In this document: positions 55,056-64,000 of the stretch, one piece after another | Numbering within the stretch: the stretch's first letter is position 1 | Layout: each line of letters opens with the position of its first letter | Assembly: GCA_037783545.1 (NCBI GenBank) | Contig: JBBELK010000571.1 | Location: forward strand, 620,001 to 684,000 | Direction of reading: 5' to 3' | Source: Henricia sp. BOLD:AAB3569 | Taxonomy: Eukaryota; Echinodermata; Asteroidea; Spinulosida; Echinasteridae | Length of the DNA: 64,000 bases | Program-made: the position numbers and the translations under genes | The notes under the pieces: generated by a model | Seen by the model: only the letters and a program-made list of their open reading frames with translations | The model's database searches: none | Told to the model about the DNA's origin: nothing

Positions 55056-57688
55056 ACCATTACATTATTTATACAAAAATGCATAAAAAGGAGTTTTGAA
55101 ACAAATAAGGGCAGCATAAAGTAACTGAACAATTTTGACAATCTGAAATAGTAAGGGCAAGCTAGACTACGGTACAAACGTTTCATGTGCGGTAGTTTTT
55201 TATGCTTCATCTAACATATTACAGACCAAAAGAAATGTTGGTCAATTTTCTAAGGGTGGATTAACATTTAGCGGTTTCGCACTGAAAATCACAACATGAC
55301 AAAAATTATTTCCTCATAAGTTAATTATGTGGTTTTTAGTTTGTCGTTTCACTCCAAATTCCCACCTGCTTTTCTTAAAGCGACGCTTGTCAAAATGTAT
55401 GCACGAAAAAGGTCAGTGTGAAGCCACCCTTAGGAATGTTACTGAATGTATTATTTTGTGGTGCCTCTTTTGATATTACCATTAATACTGACATTTTTGT
55501 ATGAATTTTGTACTGCTGATCTTGGACTATCGATTTCTATTGACATTTCCCTATTAAACCCAAATTTATTATTATTATTTTTGTTAATTTTTCATTATTT
55601 ATTTATTTATTATTCCCTTTATAAAAGCATTAATATCCACGTCTTTAGAAAAACAATCTAAACCATAAAAGGAAACATTAATTGGTATAGTATAACGGGT
55701 GAATTATATGACCTAGTTTCCACTTACATGCCTGTACAACTCAATATGTGCCCGAGGGCACTGCCCCCTTTCCATTGTTCCCTTTGTTCCATTGTGTCTG
55801 AAACATCCAAGGAATTTTAAAGAATGCGGGTGGGTTGCGTTAACAAAAGGGAAACGGGTGTTGAGGTATAGGGACGGTAGGAGAGTCTTCTGGTACATAA
55901 TTTGTCAACTTCACTTAGGACAGAGGTCCATGTATAATTTACTAAAATAACTCAATATGTTATGTTTACTTTACTCAGACAAATTGATGACACACACATA
56001 CATGTATAGTGTAAAAACAATGCCTAATGACATTTGCTTTTATAATTTATAATTCTTCATGGGTTTCCCCACGCTTGCGAGTGACGGTGCATTGGGCACT
56101 TTTGAGAAATCTTTGGTATGAATACCAAAAGAAAATAATAATAATAATGTGTAGTACATATGTAGTTTGATTAAAATACATTGTACATCATTCATTAAGC
56201 TGCCCGAAACTGACGCGAAAGGGATAGATTTGTAAGATTTTGCAATTGCCACAAGTTCTTTTTCATATTCTCAAATGTCTTCCAATCAAATGACGGATCT
56301 TTCATTTCTTCATTGGTGCAAATATTTTCATTAAATTTGCCTCATTGAATGGAACATTCTGTTTTTTGAACGAATGGAAATATTTGTACCATTGAACAAA
56401 ATGTTCATTATTTGTATATTATCCAATTTAAAATACTCAACAAAAATAAGGAAATACACATTTTTGCAACTGCCAATATTTTCCAAATAGACAGCTGTGT
56501 GACGTGGGTTACCATGGTAATTGGCTCTAAACTACATGGCCGTCAGAAAAAGTACCATTGCAAAAGTACAGGGACACGGTTCAGTGATTTTTAGTGTAGA
56601 GCCATTGCCTAGGCAACTAACAAAAGATGACGTATTCATTTCAGCAGTCCATTGGCCACCATGGAGCGTTGACATTTCACACCATTCATGTGAAGCATTG
56701 TAAATTTCATCTGCACCAATTATCTAGGCTTGTGACCTTGTTGGGTCTGCCAGACATGTGTTAGCAACTTTTACAAATATGTCATTGAAATTGTTTTTTT
56801 TTTGGGGTGGGGGTATACTGTATACCAGTCAAAGAAAACTTTGGTCTTAACCATCCTCGAAAAAAATTGTTTTTAACAAATGCTTCCAGAAATTAGGAAA
56901 AACAAATTGTTCCTATACTTCATCAAGTGGCTCTTTAATGTGTGCTGCAACAAAGAACCACAAGGTGGCATCAGTTGTCTTGGCAACGGCTACAAACATT
57001 AACTAGTCACCCAAAGCCTCCATTGCAAAAGGTTAGAGAAACTGTTGAGCGACTTTGTATAGAGCTATTGATTCGGCAATTAACAGACAGCTACATGTAC
57101 ATGCACACTTTAGCTCATTCCTATAGATGTTTGCTTCACAATCACAGACCCATGGCTAGATCTATTGTGTGCTTTCCAGCTAAGCTGGCACCAAAATGGG
57201 CTATTATGGGCTATTATTGATCCAACCTCTTTAATTCATCAGTGCATTCAATATAAAAAAAAGTGTCCTTCAGAGAAATGCAATGAATTGAGATGACTAT
57301 TAAGCGTAGCTGTTGTACTGAATGTTGTGTTGGCTACCAGACAAGACAGACATTGTGTTCTGAAATTTGAGTGGAAACTCTGTGTCTGCAGAATTGGCAA
57401 CAGACTGTAGTACAATTTGTAACGGCTGTTTTTTTTTTTAAACGGCCAGCTTTGTCTTTGACTCGGGCTTTGGTGCATCCAAGAAATATTAACTCCGAGA
57501 AAGAAACATCCATCAAGGACACTTCTCATTGAATTTTCACCTGCTGAGCATATTTAAGGCCAACAAGAACAACGTAAACTGCACACAGACGAAGACTGCA
57601 AAAACTGAGCCTGAAGCCGAATCCAGTGATTTCAAAAACCGTCATAGAAAACATCTGCTAGATTTGTGTACTATTCTAAACCAGCACC
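55056..57688. other. Intergenic between NUP155 and Tctex1 gene 2
   Basis: Bases 55740-55820 and 56490-56650 are parts of repeat F. Bases 56040-56150 are the tail of SINE S1. A stretch around 56655-56760 duplicates 42335-42450 (GTGAAGCATTGTAAATTTCATCTG). No further gene was recognised. Confidence 0.5.
57551..57558 (+). promoter_or_regulatory. TATA-like box upstream of Tctex1 gene 2
   Basis: TATTTAAG, 131-138 bp upstream of the ATG at 57689. The position is compatible with a ~100-nt leader. Confidence 0.4.
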
Positions 57689-58147
57689 ATGGCTCAGTTG
57701 TCCGTACGCGAATTCTCGGCAGCCACGCATCGAGGCAGCATAGTTCGCAGTAACGGCGGTGGCGCGTCTTTACCAGGAAATCGGCCCCCAGTGCAGTGCG
57801 AATGCACCTACAAAATGACGCCCGACAGGAAATTCAAGTCTCACCGTGCCACGAGAATTATCGAAGACGTTCTACAATCGGAGCTACAAGACGCAAAATA
57901 CGATCCCGAACGAAGTAAGAACTTGTGCTGTCAACTTGCGGATACCATCAAGAAAAGAGTCAAAGGACTTGAATATCATCGCTATAAGATTGTCGCGATT
58001 GTGACCATTGGGTCAGTACAGCATAGCGCATCGTACTGCGCAAGTCAGTGCATTTGGAACGAGAATTTTGACACGTATGCGGAGTTTACTTTTCGGAATG
58101 ATTCCTTGTTTGCGCTGGGAATGGTGTATGGAATATACCAAGAGTAG
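57689..58147 (+). CDS. Tctex1-domain dynein light chain, short paralogue
   Basis: A single-exon ORF of 152 residues. Residues ~34-152 are a Tctex1 domain: TYKMTPDRKFKSHRATRIIE, the helix LADTIKKRVKGLEYHRYKIV, strand IVTIGSVQHSASYCASQCIW, then NENFDTYAEFTFRNDSLFAL and terminal GMVYGIYQE. The lead-in YKM-PdrKFk is typical of TCTEX1D1/DYNLT5-like chains. Members bind dynein or axonemal complexes. It shares VYGIYQE/VFGIYHE and the RYKi/l-...-IG--Q core with the gene at 19113 but has a short, non-basic N-terminus. No introns. The ATG sits in an accATGG context. AATAAA at 58326-58331 is a fitting poly(A) signal. Confidence 0.88.
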   Translation: MAQLSVREFSAATHRGSIVRSNGGGASLPGNRPPVQCECTYKMTPDRKFKSHRATRIIEDVLQSELQDAKYDPERSKNLCCQLADTIKKRVKGLEYHRYKIVAIVTIGSVQHSASYCASQCIWNENFDTYAEFTFRNDSLFALGMVYGIYQE

Positions 58148-58325
58148 TTTCCTTGGCCTTGAGTGTTCTTGAGCTGTACACGATCTGTCTATTCTGTAGA
58201 AGAGTCGGCAGTGGAGCCGTCAACTTGCAGTCCAGGGACAAGGCCCAGCCTCCCGAACAGGATGGTTCGACACAGTTGACCTATCGACAATTTATCAAAC
58301 TGGTCCACTTTGTCTGCACTGCTAT

Positions 58326-58331
58326 AATAAA
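58326..58331 (+). terminator. Polyadenylation hexamer AATAAA of Tctex1 gene 2
   Basis: AATAAA, 178 bp past the stop codon and upstream of the MITE at 58377. Canonical hexamer; use not proven. Confidence 0.5.
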
Positions 58332-58376
58332 TTCAGCTAATTTAAAAAAACAGAAGAAAATTACCTCCTGGGCCCA

Positions 58377-58617
58377 ATTTCATAGAGCTGCTTAAGCATG
58401 AAAAATTGCTTAAGCATGAAAAAAAGTTGCTTGATAAAGTGAGGTTACCGGCAAAAAGTTCATGTAATAGCAATTGTGGTACGACCAGTGTTACAGGACT
58501 GTTTCATTACCATGACAATCGCATGAAAATTTTGCTGGTAACCTCACTTTATCAAGCAACGTTTTTCATGCTTAAGCAATTTTTCATGCTTAAGCAGCTC
58601 TATGAAATTGGCCCCTG
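58377..58617. mobile_element. hAT-like MITE, near-perfect 241-bp hairpin
   Basis: The left arm CCTGGGCCCAATTTCATAGA...GCTGCTTAAGCATGAAAAA (with the motif repeated) is mirrored by ...TTTTTCATGCTTAAGCAGC...TCTATGAAATTGGCCCCTG. Inner arms GTTGCTTGATAAAGTGAGGT also pair. It is the best copy of the CAGGGGCCAATTTC family (others at 47824, 49223, 62146). Confidence 0.9.
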
Positions 58618-61146
58618 GAATCAACAGCTTATTTAATTTAAAATACTTCCCACTTGCACTTTTTTCTCAGAAATGCAAGAAATGGAAAGTAGATCTTGGA
58701 ATTAAATGAGCGGTTTATTTCATAAAATAATTCCCCTCATTGTGTAGATTACCGTGCATGGGCACCCAGGACATATTATGACATTAAAAAACGCAAAATT
58801 AAGAGGGAAAAATGTCATGATTTTACTATGGAACAACTGAACAAATTTTCAGAGTTGTCACATAGCTTTGGTAATCTTCCAAAAAACATTACTGGGAAAA
58901 TCTGAACCACACTGGACTTTGTGATTTTATTTACTTTTTTTCCCCCCATAAAAGGCAATAACAACCGGACTTCTAAATGATGAAGTGGGGTGGTTTATTC
59001 AAATCCCCTGAAAACCACCTTGGCTTCACCCAAGCAGTCGCCTATTGTTGGCCCACAATGGTACAAAATTCACAATGGAGAACTCGACAACAATCAATAC
59101 CGTTGAAGAACCAAAAGTTGTGATGTCTGCACAAGAAAATGAACAATAGAATTGGTATGCATACATGAAATTGTGACTACCACAGTACAATTTCAATTCA
59201 AAACTTCATTGCTGGACACCACATAAGGAATAACGTCAGTTACGCATCTACACTTACTACATTCTATCTATGCCGTGGCAGCCGACGGTGCACTTCACTA
59301 TATTTATAGTATACATGTAGAAAGGAGGGTTGTAGTCCAGTCCATCACAAGTAGCAAATAATGAACATGCAAAGGAAAAAATGCCTTTGTTGGCGTTCAT
59401 TTGAATATCCTTTGACTTGAATTAAGACCAAGGGACTTGTGGTGGACTCAACAACCCTGATACGGTAGATAGTGTTTTCAACAGTTTTAGTGACAAAATA
59501 AAATGTGCATGTGTGTGACAAGTTGGCTGGTGATGCTGGTCTATCGTTCAGTTTTGTTTTGCTTGTAATAATTCCTTTAAATAGTTCATATTAATAATGG
59601 ATGGTTCCAAGATACACGAGGTGTGTGCTGTGTAAATATCTACATTATTTAATAATTACATTTCCAGAATACTAGTGCGATTCAAAATGTTCAGCTAAAC
59701 AGCTTTATGAAACTGCCGCCTGGTTGAAAGATACGAGTGTGGGCCATTTTTTTGCAACCATAATTATAAATCTGTTTAACTTATTTGACCAGTGATGAAT
59801 TAAGCTCAAACCTGGGTTAAATTTCTTTGCCGTTTTTTGCAAAACAAATGGGTTACTAGTCTAAATTGTATGCGTGTATTTACTGCTACCATTTCTAAAA
59901 ACAAAATTTGGCTGGTAACCCATTTTATTCGGTGATGCCGGAATTAACGAAAGGTTTTTTTCGCTTAATCGCGTGTAACTTTCAAAAACGAAACCTGAAC
60001 AAATTACACGTGTCTAACTCGCGGCAAAAAGTTAAACACCCGTTGTGGGTGGTTTAACTCGCCCGTTATCAACATTTCCTGGCGAACAGCCGTACTGCTT
60101 AGTCGCAATGATGCTCGAAATTACAAGGAAAGAATACCGGGTGCAAGGACGCCAGATGAGTTTTCAGGGACAGGACCAATCCAGACATGTTTGAACCTCG
60201 ATTGCACTACTTCGGCCAGATTGAAATGCTAATAGGCACGTCGACATGGCAATAGAAATAAAGTACTCGTATGTTACTAACTCCCAAGTTACACGCGGAC
60301 AACAAATCAATATCGTAATAAACGATAATCACGGGTGTTTATCCACACGTGGTTAAGTTGCAAGTTAAATGCGTTTCAATGAGTGATGATCGCCTTTCGT
60401 AAATTCGGGCCATCTAGTTTACGGTTGCAGAAAGTCGGCCCAGACTGTAATGCAGTCCAGACTTAGAAACATGCATTGTATGTACTAATTTCAAGTGGAC
60501 ATACATGTAAAACTGCAACACATTTTGCAGATAAAGGGGGTCCATTTGTTTTTATTTTTCTTGTGACAAACTGAAAAACGAAGTACAAACTTTACAAAAC
60601 TGAAAATATTTAAATTAACCTCAATAAATATATCTATCCTCTTTCATTTCTAAATCAAACAAAAAACAAATTTGTTGAGTTCCAATATATTTTCTGGCGA
60701 TATACTGCTCAAAACAAAATTTTCTAAACAATTCTATTTTTTTAAATGTATTCTGCAGTAAATAATATAATAAGGCATTTTTTATGTTTGATAACAATTA
60801 CTGTTAATGAACAAGGACTTCAACAAGGACTTCAACATTTTGAAATTTGGGGGAATATTTTGTTTAGTCTTATTTCTTCTTCTCTAGGCTTTGCCGTGTC
60901 GATGTGCGCGCTCTGGAAATGTAGGCATGGCTGGATGCTCCCAGTTGCCGCTAGTTGTGCAACTGATCAGTTGCTGTCGATGAGCGTGTTACGCACACAT
61001 CAACAGCAACTGATCAGTTGAGTTTCTTCCAGTTGCAATGTCGATGTAAGCTAGGCTTTAAATGTAAACGTCTTTTCATTGCAAAAGCAGAACAAAGAAT
61101 TGAAGTCAGAATATCTGTGAGTTAATAACGAGATATTTCTATCAGA
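58618..61146. other. Intergenic between convergent Tctex1 gene 2 and REXO1; palindrome at 60959-61020
   Basis: AT-rich DNA with no recognised gene. Bases 60959-61020 hold two copies of CAACTGATCAGTTG in an inverted arrangement around GATGAGCGTGTTACGCACAC. CAAGGACTTCAA occurs twice at 60814-60837. The REXO1 3' UTR must lie in the right part. Confidence 0.5.
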
Positions 61147-62831
61147 TTAGGGTAAACTTTTCTTTCTTCTGTTGTCTTGTTTAGCTTTCCAGATGAGTAA
61201 CTCCATGCAGCTTTTAGCATCTTCGCGACTGTCATGGCCGCCAACTACAAGTAAAAAATAAAACAAAATAATAATACAGGGATGGGAGCAGTAAATAAGG
61301 AAGGAAAACAGGAACCAAGCCACATAAAGGAGAAATAACATCTCTTCCTGAAAAAAGAATCACAATTCTGACCTCAGAAACAACGGATGCATGTACAAGT
61401 GGTGTAAGGTAAAAGTTGCCTATTCTGTGATTGATCTTAATGAAATGGACTAGAATTTTTCCCAAAAGCCATGAGGCCAAACAAAATAAATGGTGTGTTT
61501 ACGGTAACGGCCTAAAAAAAATCCAGGTAGGTAGGTAGGTAGGAAAATAATTTTATTTTGTCATTTTGTTTTACATTTCAGTTCATGCATTTGCGTGTTG
61601 TTTTATAATATTTGAAACTCATTATTAACACTGTTAACCATGTTCATGTTCATGTTCAAGTGTAGAAATTGTTATGTTCGTTGGAAATTATTGCAAATAG
61701 TGCTCATTTAAAATTATCAACTTGAAAATTGGCAATCAAAAGTTTGAGGTCGGCAAATTGGCCTCAAATTCCAGGTAGGTCGGGTTACCGTAAACACACC
61801 ATTTATTTTATCGGGGTTGTAATGACTCAACTCAGCTCAACTTGAGTCAAAGACAAGAAACACTGGAATCCTCGATCTCTGGGTATGGTGTACTCTTTAC
61901 AAGAGAACACTTCAACCATATTAACTCACCGTCATTCTGTATAATTCTATTGAGGAACTCGCCCATGAGTGTCCGTAATGCTCGCTTGAACGGCAGGCCT
62001 CGTCTATGTGGGAATAACACGGCTGTATCTACGACTGTACTGTGAATCAACTAGAAAATCAAATACAACATTGAAAGGGAAAAAAGGAAATTTTTCATTC
62101 CAGGTAAACATGTCGGTGAACTCAGCAGCAAGAAACTTCATACATGTACATGGTCCCAATTTCGAAGAGATACTTAAGCATAACAAATGGGTTAGCACAA
62201 AAAAACTCCTGCTTGGTACATCAAGCTACCAATACAATCCTCATGACAATTACGTAAAGGTTTGGCTAGTAACTTTATTTAAGCAATTTTTTTTTTATGT
62301 TTAAGCATTTTTATGTGTGTTTAATAAGAAGCTCGACAAAATTGGCCTCTGTAGCGTTAGCATTTTCTTCTAATAGCATAAAAATCAAATTATCAAAATT
62401 AATTCTTCAAAACATCCGTTCGTTGAAAAGGCCCATGGTTAAAACAAAATAAACTTCTGTCTACAATTATTTTATTTTTAATTTTAATTTTAAATTTTTT
62501 TTTTTCTTCCCCCAATTTGACTGAAAACTGCCTAAATGCATAACAAATTCCCCAGCACCATGCAATGACGTTCCCATCATACACAAATCCTATTTTGACA
62601 GTATCTTGTCTTTTTCTACATAATTTTCAATAGTGAGTATATTGATCATGTCTTTTTACATCCAAACCCAAGCACCCAATAGAATGACCTACCTTGAGTG
62701 CTAACATATCGCTCTCTAAGCTGTGACCAATCAGTATGCTCTGGCTACTGAACATGCTCAGTAAGACCGCTTGAACGTCCTGAAGCGTTGTAGTCACGTT
62801 CTTCAGATCGTCTTCTGTAATACCACTGAAT
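61147..62831 (-). CDS. REXO1: REXO1-type RNA exonuclease, last three coding exons (5' part outside window)
   Basis: Exons (minus): 62831-62693, 62050-61930 and 61244-61147 (TAA stop), all with GT-AG junctions and compatible phases. They encode the back half of a DEDDh 3'-5' exonuclease domain (RNase T/REX1 group). Seen are [20 protein letters not shown], then [15 protein letters not shown] carrying the second acidic motif, [20 protein letters not shown] and [18 protein letters not shown]. The last exon has [19 protein letters not shown] with the catalytic His and Asp. The order and wording match REXO1 proteins closely, including a short lysine/arginine-rich end. The first acidic motif (DCEM-type) and the long N-terminal region would be beyond base 64000; no exon was found in 62832-64000. 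Two MITE-like elements sit in its introns. Confidence 0.9.
61486..61806. mobile_element. 321-bp MITE with AAATGGTGTGTTTACGGTAAC termini (REXO1 intron)
   Basis: AATGGTGTGTTTACGGTAAC on the left mirrors GTTACCGTAAACACACCATT on the right. AGGTAGGT words follow each end (a five-unit microsatellite at 61525 and one at 61773). Confidence 0.88.
62146..62352. repeat. Degenerate CAGGGGCCAATTTC-type MITE (REXO1 intron)
   Basis: GGTCCCAATTTCGAAGAGATACTTAAGCA at left (62150-62178) and AGAAGCTCGACAAAATTGGCC at right are eroded family termini. Inner GTAAAGGTTTGGCTAGTAAC is also family-like. Confidence 0.55.
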
Positions 62832-64000
62832 CTGTAATAACAGGAGTCAATGTACCAAGCACAGATTTCCATTAAAAGCCAGATATAAAGCATCGAGCGT
62901 GTTATTGAATGTCACATTACCGTAACCGGTTTTGTGCACGTGTAGCGTGTTTTGTGTTTGAACATAACATAAACGATCGAAATTTTATTTTGAAATGTAA
63001 AGCATGTATTGTAATGAGTTTTAAAAGCAAAGGCAGGCCTTCATTTTAAAGGAGCGCGATCGCGCTCGCGCTCCTCCGCGCTCCTTAAAATTTTTAAGGA
63101 GAGCAAAAAAAAGCGCTCCTTACAATTTTAACAAGAGCATTTTTTTCAAAACGCTAATTGTTGAAAAAAGTAAGCGGCTTGAGTCTCAGAGTTAGAGGTG
63201 GCAACATCTAAAGAACTCGCACTTTTATTTTTGTTCCCCCTCGGATCGATTGTTGAAAATAAGCTAGCTGCTGCTTCGATGTTGTTTATTGAAAGTGGCA
63301 AACTAAACGAGCCCTAATAATAGGGCTCGAACATAACGGTGGTCCGGTGGCCAAATGCCAGTCAAAACTCTCGCGGACCAGTCAAAACACTGTTTAAAAA
63401 GTCCGGTTGGCCAGTCAAGATAATGTGGTATTTAAGTTCTTTAAAACAAAGTACATGTAGCCTAAATATTCAATAATATTTACACAAGAAAAAAAAGCGC
63501 ATCAGTCGTTCATTGATCGCGGCCGTACCGACACTGACATGTGGGAAAAAAAGTACATCGCACTCGCACCAACACCGCATGCATGTGGTGCATGTACTGT
63601 AACGAACTCTGGATTCAGCTGAATACCGTGTACACGTACGTATTGATAAAGTGTTGGCTGTACGCAAAGCTTGAACATTATTCCGTTCATTTCGCAAACT
63701 CCAGAACCGCAATTGCGTTTGCGAACATCCCCCTGTTGCGGACTCGCATAGACGTGCTGATACATGTGGAGTATACTGTAATCCAGTGGGAGTGTGTGGT
63801 GTGTGGAATAGCGTGCACGTGCTGCTTTTCTTCGAAGCTTCGGGAGCTAAACACAAGTGCAGCGTGTATGACTACTTTTTCTTACAAAATAAATAAACGC
63901 AAATTCCTTAATTTTTAAGTTTTAAAAATATATCTGTGATTGCAATAAATGTGTATTGATCAGCGATGCCTCTTAAGGATCGCATGAAACGCTCCAAGCA
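62832..64000. other. REXO1 intron sequence to window edge
   Basis: A GGAGCGCG/CGCGCTCC-rich hairpin patch lies at 63040-63120, and a repeated GGTGGCCA/GTCCGGTTGGCCAGTC patch at 63340-63420. ORFs at 63470-63918 do not resemble REXO1 or any known protein. Confidence 0.45.

Noticed and set aside
63470..63918. ORFs of ~125 codons near the right edge
   Set aside because: No similarity to REXO1 upstream exons or other families; both strands are equally open.

Overview
The window is animal genomic DNA: AT-rich, intron-rich and full of short inverted-repeat transposons and tRNA-derived SINEs. NUP155, REXO1, PKDCC and Tctex1-family genes together with this repeat load (hAT, TTAA-target and foldback MITEs) suggest a marine invertebrate deuterostome. 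An echinoderm is my best guess, but only an inference. I see nothing bacterial or viral.

Layout. Bases 1-14270 are a gene desert built of mobile elements. They include a 1.2 kb element with internal CRE-like palindromes, several hairpin elements of 0.3-0.8 kb, and SINEs. Bases 14271-17430 (minus) hold a complete 4-exon PKDCC/VLK-like secretory-pathway kinase. Bases 19113-19949 (plus) hold a single-exon Tctex1-domain dynein light chain with a long basic, Ser/Thr-rich N-terminus. Bases 21075-23360 (minus) hold a small 4-exon secreted SnoaL/DUF4440-fold protein with a TATA box. Bases 23461-27300 are intergenic and include a ~1.07 kb giant palindrome with a 16-bp satellite on one arm. Bases 27310-54413 (plus) hold the whole NUP155 nucleoporin gene, for which I assembled 33 phase-consistent coding exons giving 1,399 residues. 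Bases 57689-58147 (plus) hold a second single-exon Tctex1 gene. Bases 61147-62831 (minus) hold the last three coding exons of a REXO1-type RNA exonuclease that continues beyond the right edge.

The genes look like unrelated housekeeping and cell-biology loci rather than a pathway. The two Tctex1 genes are the only paralogous pair.

The most unusual signal is inside NUP155. Five different exons (7, 10, 18, 20, 25) have degenerate partial tandem copies next to them in introns. One of these is a run of five decoy 3' splice sites just before exon 25, itself broken by two nested MITEs. Intron 21 contains an antisense hAT-transposase-derived two-exon fragment nested in a TTAA-flanked, piggyBac-like element.
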